Notes under the pieces: model-generated | What the model saw: only the letters and a program-made list of their open reading frames with translations | Told to the model about the DNA's origin: nothing | Databases searched by the model: none | In this document: piece by piece, positions 28,778-38,064 of the stretch | Position numbering within the stretch: position 1 is the stretch's first letter | Layout: each line of letters begins with the position of its first letter | NCBI RefSeq assembly: GCF_004214895.1 | Contig: NZ_CP035952.1 | Coordinates: 4,474,501-4,538,500, forward strand | Reading direction: 5' to 3' | Length of the DNA: 64,000 nt | Origin: Pseudomonas tructae | Lineage (GTDB): Bacteria; Pseudomonadota; Gammaproteobacteria; Pseudomonadales; Pseudomonadaceae | Made by a program: the position numbers and the translations under genes

Positions 28778-28862
28778 GTGGGAGCGGGCTTGCCCCGCGA
28801 TAGCGATCTGTCAGTCATATCGCATCGCGGGGCAAGTCGGGGCGCCGCATCGCCGCTCCCAC
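28778..28862. repeat. Two REP elements, the second a longer variant
   Basis: gtgggagcgggcttgccccg is followed by an inverted copy in which gtcggggcgccgcatcgc is inserted between the arms. The same longer variant recurs at 48318-48356, so two REP subtypes coexist. Confidence 0.8.
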
Positions 28863-28881
28863 AACTATTTTGGAACACGCA

Positions 28882-29517
28882 ATGCCGCTGTCCAACGTTC
28901 ACATCCTGCATGAAGATGCCGCCATCCTGGTGATCAACAAGCCGACCCTGCTGCTGTCCGTGCCGGGCCGGGCCGAAGACAACAAGGATTGCCTGATCAC
29001 CCGCCTGCAGGAAAACGGCTACCCCGATGCCCTGATCGTCCACCGCCTGGACTGGGAAACCTCGGGGATCATCCTCCTGGCCCGCGACGCCGACAGCCAC
29101 CGCGAGCTGTCCCGGCAGTTTCACGACCGCGAGACCGAGAAAGCCTACACCGCCTTGTGCTGGGGCCAACCGGCGCTGGACAGCGGCAGCATCGACCTGC
29201 CGCTGCGCTATGACCCGCCAACCAAGCCGCGGCACGTGGTCGATCATGAACAGGGCAAGCATGCCCTGACCTTCTGGCGTATCGTCGAGCGCTGTGGCGA
29301 TCATTGCCGAGTCGAGCTGACGCCGATCACCGGGCGCTCGCACCAGTTGCGCGTGCACATGCTGTCGATCGGTCACCCGCTTCTGGGCGATCGCCTGTAT
29401 GCCTATCCCGAGGCGCTGGCGGCCCATGAGCGGCTGTGCCTGCATGCCAGCATGCTGAGCTTTACCCATCCGGTCAGCGGCGAGCGCCTGCGCTTCGAGT
29501 GTCCGGCACCGTTCTGA
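28882..29517 (+). CDS. rluA: Dual-specificity rRNA/tRNA pseudouridine synthase RluA
   Basis: A 211-residue RluA-family synthase with the catalytic aspartate in VHRLDWETSGIILLA near residue 57 and the later GRSHQLRVHM motif. RluA modifies U746 of 23S rRNA and U32 of some tRNAs (family knowledge). The start at 28882 (MPLSNVHILHEDAAILVINK) is preferred; an upstream TTG would add four residues. It is downstream of minCDE, separated by REP elements. Confidence 0.93.
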   Translation: MPLSNVHILHEDAAILVINKPTLLLSVPGRAEDNKDCLITRLQENGYPDALIVHRLDWETSGIILLARDADSHRELSRQFHDRETEKAYTALCWGQPALDSGSIDLPLRYDPPTKPRHVVDHEQGKHALTFWRIVERCGDHCRVELTPITGRSHQLRVHMLSIGHPLLGDRLYAYPEALAAHERLCLHASMLSFTHPVSGERLRFECPAPF

Positions 29518-29525
29518 GCCACCCA

Positions 29526-29563
29526 CTCCCACAGGCTTTGTGGGAGCGGGCTTGCCCCGCGAT
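29526..29563. repeat. REP element downstream of rluA
   Basis: ctcccaca and tgtgggag arms lead into agcgggcttgccccgcgat. Confidence 0.75.
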
Positions 29564-29626
29564 ACAGTCAGCACAAATCCCTCCCCAACTAGGCTAAACT
29601 CGCGCCACTGCTGTCTGGAGTGACCT

Positions 29627-30916
29627 ATGCGCGATGCACTGAATCAAGGCCTGATCGACTTCCTCAAGGCCTCCCCTACGCCGTTCCATGCCACCGCCGC
29701 CCTGGCCCAGCGCCTCGATGCCGCCGGTTACCAGCGCCTGGACGAGCGCGACAGCTGGGCCACCGTGGCCGGCGGTCGCTACTACCTGACCCGCAACGAT
29801 TCCTCGATCATCGCCTTCAAGCTCGGCCGTCACTCGCCGTTGCTCGACGGTATCCGCCTGGTCGGTGCCCACACCGACAGCCCGTGCCTGCGGGTCAAGC
29901 CGCAACCTGAACTGCAGCGCCAGGGTTTCTGGCAACTGGGCGTGGAAGTCTACGGCGGCGCCCTGCTCGCGCCGTGGTTCGACCGTGACCTGTCGCTGGC
30001 CGGACGGGTTACCTTCCGCCGTGACGGCAAGGTTGAAAGCCAGCTGGTCGACTTCAAGCTGCCGATCGCGGTGATCCCGAACCTGGCCATTCACCTCAAC
30101 CGCACCGCCAACGAAGGCTGGACGATCAATCCACAGACCGAGCTGCCGCCGATCCTGGCCCAGGTCGCCGGTGACGAGCGCGTGGACTTTCGCGCCCTGC
30201 TCACCGAGCAACTGGCCCGCGAGCACGGCCTGAACGCCGATGTGGTGCTGGACTACGAGCTGAGTTTCTACGACACCCAGAGCGCCGCCCTGATCGGCCT
30301 GCATGGCGAATTCATCGCCGGCGCGCGCCTGGACAACCTGTTGTCCTGCTATGCCGGCCTGCAAGCGCTGCTCGGTGCTGACAGCGACGAAACCTGCGTG
30401 CTGGTGTGCAACGACCACGAAGAAGTGGGCTCCTGTTCGGCCTGTGGCGCCGACGGCCCGATGCTCGAGCAAACCCTGCGCCGCCTGCTGCCTGAGGGTG
30501 ACGACTTCGTCCGGGCCATCCAGCGCTCGCTGCTGGTCTCGGCCGACAACGCCCACGGCGTGCACCCCAACTACGCCGACAAGCACGACGGCAACCACGG
30601 GCCCAAGCTCAATGCCGGCCCGGTGATCAAGGTCAACAACAACCAGCGCTACGCCACCAACAGCGAAACCGCCGGTTTCTTCCGCCACCTGTGCATGGCC
30701 GAGGAAGTCCCGGTGCAGAGCTTCGTGGTACGCAGCGACATGGGCTGCGGCTCGACCATCGGCCCGATCACCGCCAGCCACCTGGGCGTACGCACCGTCG
30801 ACATCGGCCTGCCGACCTTCGCCATGCACTCGATCCGCGAGCTGTGCGGCAGCCATGACCTGGCGCACCTGGTCAAGGTGCTGACGGCGTTCTATCGCAG
30901 TCGCGATTTGCCTTGA
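29627..30916 (+). CDS. apeB: M18 family aminopeptidase
   Basis: A 429-residue M18 (aspartyl aminopeptidase type) zinc enzyme. Metal and catalytic residues lie in [44 protein letters not shown] and a C-terminal MHSIRELC. It removes N-terminal, often acidic, residues from peptides in the cytoplasm and forms large tetrahedral oligomers in characterised members. Length and motifs are normal. It stands alone between REP elements. Confidence 0.94.
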   Translation: MRDALNQGLIDFLKASPTPFHATAALAQRLDAAGYQRLDERDSWATVAGGRYYLTRNDSSIIAFKLGRHSPLLDGIRLVGAHTDSPCLRVKPQPELQRQGFWQLGVEVYGGALLAPWFDRDLSLAGRVTFRRDGKVESQLVDFKLPIAVIPNLAIHLNRTANEGWTINPQTELPPILAQVAGDERVDFRALLTEQLAREHGLNADVVLDYELSFYDTQSAALIGLHGEFIAGARLDNLLSCYAGLQALLGADSDETCVLVCNDHEEVGSCSACGADGPMLEQTLRRLLPEGDDFVRAIQRSLLVSADNAHGVHPNYADKHDGNHGPKLNAGPVIKVNNNQRYATNSETAGFFRHLCMAEEVPVQSFVVRSDMGCGSTIGPITASHLGVRTVDIGLPTFAMHSIRELCGSHDLAHLVKVLTAFYRSRDLP

Positions 30917-30923
30917 TGCCCCC

Positions 30924-30973
30924 ATCGCGGGTCAAGCCCGCTCCTACACTGTGGGAGCGGGCCTGACCCCGAT
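30924..30973. repeat. Paired inverted REP elements
   Basis: atcgcgggtcaagcccgctc faces gtgggagcgggcctgacccc, an alternate core with gtc/gac in place of ggc/gcc. Confidence 0.75.
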
Positions 30974-31039
30974 CAAACCCCTCACCGGCGAATCCCGCTA
31001 TGCTTGAGCCATAACTCTCAAGCACAAGGACCTTGCCGC

Positions 31040-31204
31040 ATGTCAGCCTTCCAATCGCTGTTCCTTCCGGTCATCGCCGGCCTGATCCTGCTGACCGTGG
31101 GCTTCAACCTGCGCGATCGCAATATCGGCGTGCTGATGATGTGGATCGGCACCCTGGGCATGATTGGCATCATGTGCTGGAAGATCCTCGAGAAACTCAA
31201 CTGA
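31040..31204 (+). CDS. Small membrane protein, unknown function
   Basis: A 54-residue protein with two membrane helices (SLFLPVIAGLILLTVGFNL and a second from VLMMWIGTLGMIGIM). AAGGA lies nine bases before ATG 31040. An in-frame upstream start at 31004 would add 12 residues and lacks a ribosome site. I do not recognise the family. It is 48 bp upstream of the MscS-type gene and may be transcribed with it. Confidence 0.75.
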   Translation: MSAFQSLFLPVIAGLILLTVGFNLRDRNIGVLMMWIGTLGMIGIMCWKILEKLN

Positions 31205-31252
31205 CAAATACTCTACACTCGGGCGATTGATCGTTTTGAGGTTGATTGTCCG

Positions 31253-33385
31253 GTGCCTGCCTTTTTCCGCATTGTCCTGTTGCTCCTGCCCTTGCTCTTC
31301 ATTGCCCCGGCGCACGCCGCAGGCTTGCCGGGCTTGCTCGGCGGTGGCAGCAAGGCGCAGCCAGAAGCCACAGAACCCCTGGGCCAGTCACTGGACGAGG
31401 TGATCAAGACCCTGGAGAACGACCAGCAACGCAGCAAACTGCTGGCCGACCTGAAAAAACTGCGCGATAGCAGCAAGCAGGCCCAACCCAGCGTCGAGCA
31501 AGGTGTGTTGGGCCTGATCGGCAGCACCTTCAACGAGCTGGAGAAACAGTTCAGTGGTGAGGCCAGCCCGTTCAATCGCTGGAGCCGTGAACTGGAGCTG
31601 GCGCAGATCGAGTTCGACGCCCGCCTGGTGCCCTGGCACGAATGGCCGCCGATCCTGTTTGGCTTCGCCGCGATCATCGCCCTCTGGAGTCTGCTGGCCT
31701 ACGCCCTGAACTGGGCTGGCCACCAGCTACGCCTGCGCTTTGGCCTCACCGAAGAACTGCCGCAGCATCCGCGCACCTGGGACCTGGTGCGCTTTGCCCT
31801 GCGCAAGCTCGGCCCCTGGCTGGTAGCACTGGTGATCACCGTGTACCTGAGCTTCGCCCTGCCCTCGTCCCTGGGCAAGTCGATGGCCATGGTCCTGGCG
31901 TATGCGCTGGTGGTGGGCACCTGCTTCTCGGCGATCTGCGTCATCGCCTTCTCCCTGCTCGACGGCCCGCACCGCCACCGTGCCTTGCACATTCTTCGCC
32001 ATCAGGCGTTTCGCCCGCTGTGGCTGATCGGCAGCTTCGCCGCCTTTGGCGAGGCCATGAACGATCCGCGCATGGCCAGTGCCCTGGGTGATCACCTCTC
32101 ACATACCTTGGCGACCCTGGCCAACATCCTTGCCGGGCTGTCCACCGGGCTGTTCATCCTGCGTTTTCGCCGCCCCATCGCCCACCTGATCCGCAACCAG
32201 CCGCTGTCACGGCGCCTGACTCGCCGGGCGCTGAGCGACACCATCGAAATCCTCGGCACCTTCTGGTACCTGCCCGCGCTGGTGCTGGTGGCGATTTCGT
32301 TGTTCGCCACCTTCATTTCCGCCGGCGACACCAGCACCGCCCTGCGCCAGTCGCTGATGTGCACGGTGCTGGTGATCCTGTGCATGGTCATCAACGGCCT
32401 GGTCCGTCGCCACGCACTCAAGCCGCAGCGGGCCAACCGTCGTCAGGCGGTGTACTCGGAACGCTTGAAGAGCTTCACCTACACCCTGGTGCATCTGGCT
32501 ATCTGGCTTGTGTTCATCGAACTGGGTCTGCGCGTCTGGGGCTTTTCGCTGATCGGTTTTGCCGAAGGCGAAGGCCATGAAGTGGCGGTGCGCCTGCTAG
32601 GCCTGGCCGGCACTTTGATCGCCGCCTGGCTGGTGTGGATTCTCGCCGACACCGCCGTGCACCACGCACTCACCCGCTCGCGCAAAGGCCTGGCCAATGC
32701 CCGCGCACAAACCATGATGCCGCTGATCCGCAATGTGCTGTTCGTGGCGATCTTCATCATCGCGGTGATCGTCGCCCTGGCCAACATGGGCATGAACGTT
32801 ACCCCGCTGCTGGCCGGTGCCGGTGTCATCGGCCTGGCCATCGGTTTTGGCGCGCAGTCGCTGGTCGCCGACCTGATCACCGGGCTGTTCATCATCATTG
32901 AAGACTCCCTGGCCATCGATGACTACGTCGATGTCGGCGGCCACCTGGGCACGGTCGAGGGCCTGACCATCCGCACCGTGCGCCTGCGCGATATCGACGG
33001 CATCGTCCACACCATTCCGTTCAGCGAGATCAAAAGCATCAAGAACTACTCCCGCGAGTTCGGCTACGCGATCTTCCGGGTGGCCATTCCGCACAGCATG
33101 AACATCGACCAGGCGATCAGCCTGATCCGCGATGTCGGGCAGAAGATGCGCAACGACCCGTTGATGCGCCGCAACATCTGGTCGCCGCTGGAGCTGCAGG
33201 GCGTGGAGAGTTTCGAGTCGGGCTCGGCGATTCTGCGCGCACGTTTCAAGACCGCACCGATCAAGCAGTGGGAAGTGTCGCGGGCATTCAACCTGGCGCT
33301 CAAGCGTCAGCTCGATGAAGCCGGCCTGGACCTGGCCACTCCGAGGTTGTCGGTGCAGGTGACGACAGGCGGGGCGAGCGGCTGA
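31253..33385 (+). CDS. Large MscS-family mechanosensitive channel
   Basis: A 710-residue YbiO/YnaI-type channel. A signal peptide (ending APAHA) and a soluble periplasmic segment are followed by about nine to eleven membrane helices, then the MscS core. The pore helix GAGVIGLAIGFGAQSLVADL and the beta domain (DDYVDVGGHLGTVEGLTIRT) are clear. These channels open under membrane tension and release solutes during osmotic down-shock. The start codon is GTG at 31253 with TGAGG about nine bases upstream. Confidence 0.9.
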   Translation: MPAFFRIVLLLLPLLFIAPAHAAGLPGLLGGGSKAQPEATEPLGQSLDEVIKTLENDQQRSKLLADLKKLRDSSKQAQPSVEQGVLGLIGSTFNELEKQFSGEASPFNRWSRELELAQIEFDARLVPWHEWPPILFGFAAIIALWSLLAYALNWAGHQLRLRFGLTEELPQHPRTWDLVRFALRKLGPWLVALVITVYLSFALPSSLGKSMAMVLAYALVVGTCFSAICVIAFSLLDGPHRHRALHILRHQAFRPLWLIGSFAAFGEAMNDPRMASALGDHLSHTLATLANILAGLSTGLFILRFRRPIAHLIRNQPLSRRLTRRALSDTIEILGTFWYLPALVLVAISLFATFISAGDTSTALRQSLMCTVLVILCMVINGLVRRHALKPQRANRRQAVYSERLKSFTYTLVHLAIWLVFIELGLRVWGFSLIGFAEGEGHEVAVRLLGLAGTLIAAWLVWILADTAVHHALTRSRKGLANARAQTMMPLIRNVLFVAIFIIAVIVALANMGMNVTPLLAGAGVIGLAIGFGAQSLVADLITGLFIIIEDSLAIDDYVDVGGHLGTVEGLTIRTVRLRDIDGIVHTIPFSEIKSIKNYSREFGYAIFRVAIPHSMNIDQAISLIRDVGQKMRNDPLMRRNIWSPLELQGVESFESGSAILRARFKTAPIKQWEVSRAFNLALKRQLDEAGLDLATPRLSVQVTTGGASG

Positions 33386-33450
33386 TCGCGGGGCAAGCCC
33401 GCTCCCACAGGGCTTGATGTGATCGCTGTGGAACGGGCTTGCCCCGCGAT
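33385..33450. repeat. Paired inverted REP elements
   Basis: atcgcggggcaagcccgctc starts at the stop codon of the MscS gene and faces a second copy (aacgggcttgccccgcgat) 24 bases on. Confidence 0.85.
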
Positions 33451-33463
33451 TTGCCTCACAGCA

Positions 33464-34177
33464 TCATTGCGCCTCGGCCTTGATGCGAATCGCATCATGG
33501 CGCCAATACTCCAGGTCACAGTCGATCAGCCGCCCGTGCTGGTCACTGTTGACCCGGGTGATGTGCAGCCCGGGGCTGCCGGCCGAAACCTTCAGCGCCA
33601 ACGCCGCAGCCACCGGCAAAGCAGTCGGCAAAATTTCGAACCGCACGCGGCCGTACTCGATGCCGTAAAGGTCGGCATACAGCTCGGTCAGCGACCGGCT
33701 CAGGTCGTGCTCCAGAATGCCCGGAAAATACTCCGGGTTCAGGTAGTGCTCGGCATACAGCACAGCGCGCCCGTCGATTCGCCGTACGCGGCAGATCTGG
33801 ATCACGCTCGACAGCGGCGCCAACTGCAACCGTGCGCACACCGATGCCGCCGCCGGCAGCAGGCGCGCCGACAACAGCTCAGTGTGCGCCTCGCGGCCCT
33901 GGGCGCGGACCATGGCGTGAAAGTGGCTGCGCTCGATCAGGTCGTAGGTCAGGCGCTGCGGCGCGACAAACCAGCCGCGCCGTTCCTCCCGGTAAATCAG
34001 CCCACGGGCCTCCAGTTGCACCAGCGCCTCACGCAGGGTGATACGCGTGGTGTCGAACACCTCGCTGAGCTTGCGTTCGGCCGGCAGCTTGCAGCCGGGC
34101 GACAACAGGCCATGCTCGATCTGCTCCTGCAGGGCATGACAGATGGCTGTTACTGCTCGTGGTGGCAGTGGCTGCAT
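33464..34177 (-). CDS. GntR/HutC-family regulator of the adjacent phosphonate-type operon
   Basis: A 237-residue regulator. An N-terminal GntR winged helix (residues about 8-75, LPAERKLSEVFDTTRITLRE) is joined to a UTRA effector domain of the HutC subfamily. It resembles regulators of 2-aminoethylphosphonate genes (PhnR/PhnF group). It is divergent from the ABC importer operon, and the shared 290-bp region holds a perfect TGGACTAGTCCA palindrome 15 bases before its start, plus two related sites. It probably represses the operon and itself until a ligand binds. ATG 34177 is used; a TTG directly before it is in frame. Confidence 0.85.
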   Translation of the reverse strand: MQPLPPRAVTAICHALQEQIEHGLLSPGCKLPAERKLSEVFDTTRITLREALVQLEARGLIYREERRGWFVAPQRLTYDLIERSHFHAMVRAQGREAHTELLSARLLPAAASVCARLQLAPLSSVIQICRVRRIDGRAVLYAEHYLNPEYFPGILEHDLSRSLTELYADLYGIEYGRVRFEILPTALPVAAALALKVSAGSPGLHITRVNSDQHGRLIDCDLEYWRHDAIRIKAEAQ

Positions 34178-34191
34178 CAAAGGTTACCTAT

Positions 34192-34205
34192 CTGGACTAG
34201 TCCAG
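34192..34205. promoter_or_regulatory. Candidate operator for the GntR/HutC regulator
   Basis: A perfect 14-bp palindrome CTGGACTAGTCCAG lies between regulator and operon. Its form (TGG-N6-CCA around CTAG) resembles the TGGtntAgACCA sites known for PhnF-type HutC proteins. Confidence 0.6.
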
Positions 34206-34391
34206 CTCCGCAAGCGCACCCATTTGGCGCCTTCAGGGCTATGAGAATAGTGCAAGCCTAGGCAACTCAGATGAATCTCAGATGACAGTCAAGGTGGTCT
34301 ACGCTTGATTTTCAGGGGCGAAAACCCTGGCCGACAGCGAGCCTGGACATCAAATTGTCATGCAACAGGCCTACCTTGGCGCAGGTATTGC

Positions 34392-34403
34392 TGACCTAGA
34401 CCA
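34392..34403. promoter_or_regulatory. Second candidate operator, proximal to the ABC operon
   Basis: TGACCTAGACCA matches TGGTCTAGACCA at 10 of 12 positions. It lies 67 bases before the binding-protein start. A half site (TGGTCTA) is also present near 34292-34298. Confidence 0.45.
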
Positions 34404-34469
34404 ACCGAACCGCAACAACGTCCAACACCACCTTTTGCGTTTTGCACGGCACCCATCAAGGAGCTTCGG

Positions 34470-35534
34470 ATGAAACAGCTTTTTCTGGCGTCACTGTTAG
34501 GCTCGAGTATCGCTTTCTGTACCGCGGCCATGGCCGCCAACACTGACCTTGCGGCCCTCGAGGACGCCGCCCGCAAGGAAGGCACGGTCAACAGCGTAGG
34601 CATGCCCGATGCCTGGGCCAACTGGAAAGGCACCTGGGAGGACCTTGCGAAAAAATACGGCCTCAAGCACATGGACACCGACATGAGCTCGGCCCAGGAA
34701 GTAGCCAAGTTCGACGCTGAAAAAGACAACGCCAGTGCCGATATCGGTGACGTCGGCGCCGCCTTCGGCCCGATCGCCGTGGCCAAGGGTGTGACCCAGC
34801 CGTACAAGCCAAGCACCTGGGAGCAGGTACCGGACTGGGCCAAGGACAAGGACGGCCACTGGGCATTGGCCTATACCGGCACCATCGCCTTCATCATCAA
34901 CAAGCAGTTGGTGAAGGAAGAAGATATCCCGAAAACCTGGCATGACCTGGAAAAGGGCAAGTACAAGGTCGCCATCGGTGACGTCGGTACCGCCGCCCAG
35001 GCCGCCAACGGTGTGCTGGCCGCCGCCATTGCCTACAAGGGCGACGAGAAGAACATCGAACCGGGCCTGCAGCTGTTCACCAAGCTGGCGCAGCAGAAGC
35101 GCCTGTCGCTGGCCAACCCGACCATCCAGACCCTGGAGAAGGGCGAAATCGAAGTCGGCGTGGTCTGGGATTTCAACGGCCTGAGCTACCGCCAGCAGAT
35201 CGACCCGAAGCGCTTCGAAGTGCTGATCCCGTCTGACGGTTCGGTGATCTCCGGCTACACCACCATCATCAACAAGTACGCGAAACACCCCAACGCCGCC
35301 AAGCTGACCCGCGAGTACATCTTCAGCGATGCCGGGCAGATCAACCTGGCCGAAGGTCACGCCCGGCCGATCCGTGCCGAGCACCTGACGCTGCCGGCCG
35401 ATGTACAGGCCAAGTTGCTACCCAACGAGCAGTACAAAGCCGTACAGCCGATCAAGGATGCAGCAGCGTGGGAAGCGACCTCCAAGGCACTGCCGCAGAA
35501 GTGGCAGGAGCAAGTGATCATCGAGATGGAGTGA
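34470..35534 (+). CDS. ABC transporter substrate-binding protein (phosphonate/iron family-1 type)
   Basis: A 354-residue periplasmic binding protein with a signal peptide (MKQLFLASLLGSSIAFCTAAMA). The body is of the bacterial family-1/6 solute-binding type also seen for thiamine, Fe3+ and 2-aminoethylphosphonate (ADIGDVGAAFGPIAVAKGV, TYTGTIAF-like region, IPSDGSVISGYTTIINKYAKHP). AAGGAG lies seven bases before the ATG. It is the first gene of the operon. The ligand is not fixed by sequence alone; the neighbouring regulator and hydrolases suggest a phosphorus compound. Confidence 0.82.
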   Translation: MKQLFLASLLGSSIAFCTAAMAANTDLAALEDAARKEGTVNSVGMPDAWANWKGTWEDLAKKYGLKHMDTDMSSAQEVAKFDAEKDNASADIGDVGAAFGPIAVAKGVTQPYKPSTWEQVPDWAKDKDGHWALAYTGTIAFIINKQLVKEEDIPKTWHDLEKGKYKVAIGDVGTAAQAANGVLAAAIAYKGDEKNIEPGLQLFTKLAQQKRLSLANPTIQTLEKGEIEVGVVWDFNGLSYRQQIDPKRFEVLIPSDGSVISGYTTIINKYAKHPNAAKLTREYIFSDAGQINLAEGHARPIRAEHLTLPADVQAKLLPNEQYKAVQPIKDAAAWEATSKALPQKWQEQVIIEME

Positions 35535-35633
35535 CTGAGCCACAGCAAGAAAGAGCCGGCCGGCGCACGGTCGGCTTGCAGCTTATAGCTTGAAGCTTAT
35601 AGCTCGTGGCACCCCACCCTCTGCGGAGTCCCT

Positions 35634-36440
35634 ATGAAACACAACGTCATCCTGGTCCTGCTCGATGGCCTCAACCATCAGGTCGCGCACCACGCCATGG
35701 GCCATCTGCACGCCTATGTCGAAGCCGACCGCGCCGCGCTGTACCGGCTCGAGTGCGAGCTGCCGTCATTGTCGCGGCCACTGTACGAATGCATCCTCAC
35801 CGGCGTCGCCCCGATCGACAGCGGCATCGTCCACAACAACGTCAACCGCCTGTCCAACCAGCGCAGCGTGTTCCACTACGCCCGCGAAGCCGGCCTGGGC
35901 ACGGCAGCGGCGGCTTATCACTGGATCAGCGAGCTGTACAACCGCTCGCCCTTCGACCCGCTGCGCGACCGTCACACCCACGCCCCCAAGCTGCCGATCC
36001 AGCACGGGCTTTTCTACTACGCCGACCATTACCCGGATTCGCACCTGTTCGCCGACGCGGAGTACCTGCGCCGCCGTCATGCACCGAACTTCCTCCTGGT
36101 GCACCCGATGAACATCGACGACGCCGGCCACCGCCATGGCCTGGACAGCAGCCAGTACCGCAACAGTGCGCGCAGCGCCGATATCCTCCTGGCCGACTAC
36201 CTGCGCACCTGGCTCGAAGAGGGTTACCAGGTCCTGGTCACTGCCGACCACGGCATGAACAACGACCGCTCGCACAACGGCCTGCTGGCCGAAGAGCGTG
36301 AAGTACCGCTGTTCGTCTTCGGTGAGGCATTCAGCCTCGACCCCGCCGCCAAGCCGCTGCAAACCGAACTGTGCGGCACCCTCTGCGAACTGCTCGGCGT
36401 GCCTCACGACAAACCGGTCTGCCGGGAGCTGCTCAAGTGA
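35634..36440 (+). CDS. Alkaline-phosphatase-superfamily hydrolase (phosphodiesterase/phosphonatase type)
   Basis: A 268-residue protein with the metal ligands of the alkaline phosphatase superfamily: VLLDG at the start, a serine in ELPSLSRPLYE at the usual nucleophile place, NIDDAGHRHG, and VTADHGMNNDRSH. No signal peptide is seen, so it should act in the cytoplasm after uptake. It could hydrolyse a phosphodiester, phosphonate ester or nucleotide-like compound imported by the flanking ABC genes. Its stop overlaps the first permease start (GTGA). The substrate is unknown. Confidence 0.8.
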   Translation: MKHNVILVLLDGLNHQVAHHAMGHLHAYVEADRAALYRLECELPSLSRPLYECILTGVAPIDSGIVHNNVNRLSNQRSVFHYAREAGLGTAAAAYHWISELYNRSPFDPLRDRHTHAPKLPIQHGLFYYADHYPDSHLFADAEYLRRRHAPNFLLVHPMNIDDAGHRHGLDSSQYRNSARSADILLADYLRTWLEEGYQVLVTADHGMNNDRSHNGLLAEEREVPLFVFGEAFSLDPAAKPLQTELCGTLCELLGVPHDKPVCRELLK

Positions 36441-37279
36441 ATTCGATCAAGCGCGGCAAATGGCTGGCCCTGCTCTGCCTGCTGCCTTTCGCAGTGTTTT
36501 TCATCATCTTCCAGATCGCCCCGCTGGCCTGGGTCATGCTCCACAGCGTGCAGGTGGAATCGAGCTGGGGCCTGGACAACTTCAGCAAGGTGTTCAATTC
36601 GAAGTTCTATCGCCAGGCGATCCAGCACAGCCTGGAAATCAGCTTCTGGTCGAGCCTGTTCGGCATCGGCATCGCGATCCTCGGCAGCTACTCGTTGCGC
36701 CGGGTCGATTCGCGCCTGCGCGACTTCGTCAACGCCTTCGCCAACATGACCAGCAACTTCTCCGGGGTACCGCTGGCCTTCGCCTTCATCATCCTGCTCG
36801 GTTTCAACGGCGCGTTGACCCTGCTGCTCAAGCAGGCCGGGATCATCGAAGACTTCAACCTCTACTCCAAGACCGGCCTGATCATCCTCTACACCTATTT
36901 CCAGATCCCGCTGGGCGTACTGCTGCTGTACCCGGCCTTCGACGCCCTGCGTGAAGACTGGCGCGAGTCGGCCGAGCTGCTCGGCGCCAACGCCTGGCAA
37001 TACTGGCGACTGATCGGCCTGCCCGTGCTGACACCGGCGTTGCTGGGCACCTTCGTGATCCTTCTGGCCAACGCGCTGGGCGCCTACGCCACGGTGTATG
37101 CGCTGACCACCGGCAACTTCAACGTGCTGCCGATCCGCATCGCCGCGCTGGTGGCCGGCGACATCTCGCTGGACCCGAACCTGGCCAGCGCCCTGGCGGT
37201 CATCCTGGTCGGGCTGATGACCCTGGTGACCGTTGTCCATCAATGGCTGTTGAAGCGGAGCTACCATGTCGCGCGCTGA
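36437..37279 (+). CDS. ABC transporter permease 1
   Basis: A 280-residue inner-membrane permease with six helices and the EAA loop (ESAELLGANAWQYWRLIGLPVLTP) that contacts the ATPase. The start is GTG 36437 within the phosphatase stop (GTGA overlap) with GGGAG upstream, so translation is coupled; the protein begins MNSIKRGKWLALLCLLPF. It pairs with the next gene to form the membrane channel. Confidence 0.88.
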   Translation: MNSIKRGKWLALLCLLPFAVFFIIFQIAPLAWVMLHSVQVESSWGLDNFSKVFNSKFYRQAIQHSLEISFWSSLFGIGIAILGSYSLRRVDSRLRDFVNAFANMTSNFSGVPLAFAFIILLGFNGALTLLLKQAGIIEDFNLYSKTGLIILYTYFQIPLGVLLLYPAFDALREDWRESAELLGANAWQYWRLIGLPVLTPALLGTFVILLANALGAYATVYALTTGNFNVLPIRIAALVAGDISLDPNLASALAVILVGLMTLVTVVHQWLLKRSYHVAR

Positions 37280-38063
37280 ACCGGGCACCTCGCCGCTGTA
37301 CCACCGCCTGGTGGTCTACCTGCTGTTCATCATCCTGCTGCTGCCGCTGGCCGGCACCCTGCTCTACTCGCTGGCCACCAGTTGGTCGGCCAGCCTGCTG
37401 CCCAGTGGCCTGACCTTCAAATGGTACCTGGCACTGTGGAGCGACCCGCGTTTTCTTGCCGCGTTCGGCCAGTCCCTGCTGGTCTGCGTCGGTGCCCTGC
37501 TGCTGTCGGTGCTGCTGATCTTGCCGCTGCTGTTCGTGGTGCATTACCACTTTCCACGGCTCGACGCGTTGATGAACATTCTGATCCTGCTGCCCTTCGC
37601 GGTACCGCCGGTAGTGTCGTCGGTGGGCCTGCTGCAGCTGTATGGCTCCGGACCCATGGCCATGGTCGGCACACCGTGGATCCTGATCGGCTGCTACTTC
37701 ACCGTGGCCCTGCCGTTCATGTACCGGGCGATCACCAACAACCTGCAGGCAATCAACCTGCGCGACCTGATGGACGCGGCCCAACTGCTCGGCGCCAGCA
37801 CCTTCCAGGCCGCCTTTCTGGTGGTGCTGCCGAACCTGCGCAAGGGCTTGATGGTTGCCCTGCTGCTGTCGTTCTCGTTCCTGTTCGGCGAGTTCGTGTT
37901 CGCCAACCTGCTGGTCGGCACCCGCTACGAAACCCTGCAGGTGTACCTCAACAACATGCGCAACAGCAGTGGCCACTTCAACAGTGCCCTGGTGGTTTCC
38001 TATTTCCTCTTCGTGCTGGTGCTGACCTGGGCCGCCAACCGCCTGAACAAGGACAAGTCCTGA
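37266..38063 (+). CDS. ABC transporter permease 2
   Basis: A 265-residue permease with six helices and an EAA loop (DAAQLLGASTFQAAFLVVLPNLRKG). It overlaps the previous permease by 14 bases, with a GGAG inside that gene. The two permeases are different proteins and would form a heterodimer. One base separates it from the ATPase gene. Confidence 0.88.
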   Translation: MSRAEPGTSPLYHRLVVYLLFIILLLPLAGTLLYSLATSWSASLLPSGLTFKWYLALWSDPRFLAAFGQSLLVCVGALLLSVLLILPLLFVVHYHFPRLDALMNILILLPFAVPPVVSSVGLLQLYGSGPMAMVGTPWILIGCYFTVALPFMYRAITNNLQAINLRDLMDAAQLLGASTFQAAFLVVLPNLRKGLMVALLLSFSFLFGEFVFANLLVGTRYETLQVYLNNMRNSSGHFNSALVVSYFLFVLVLTWAANRLNKDKS

Positions 38064-38064
38064 T

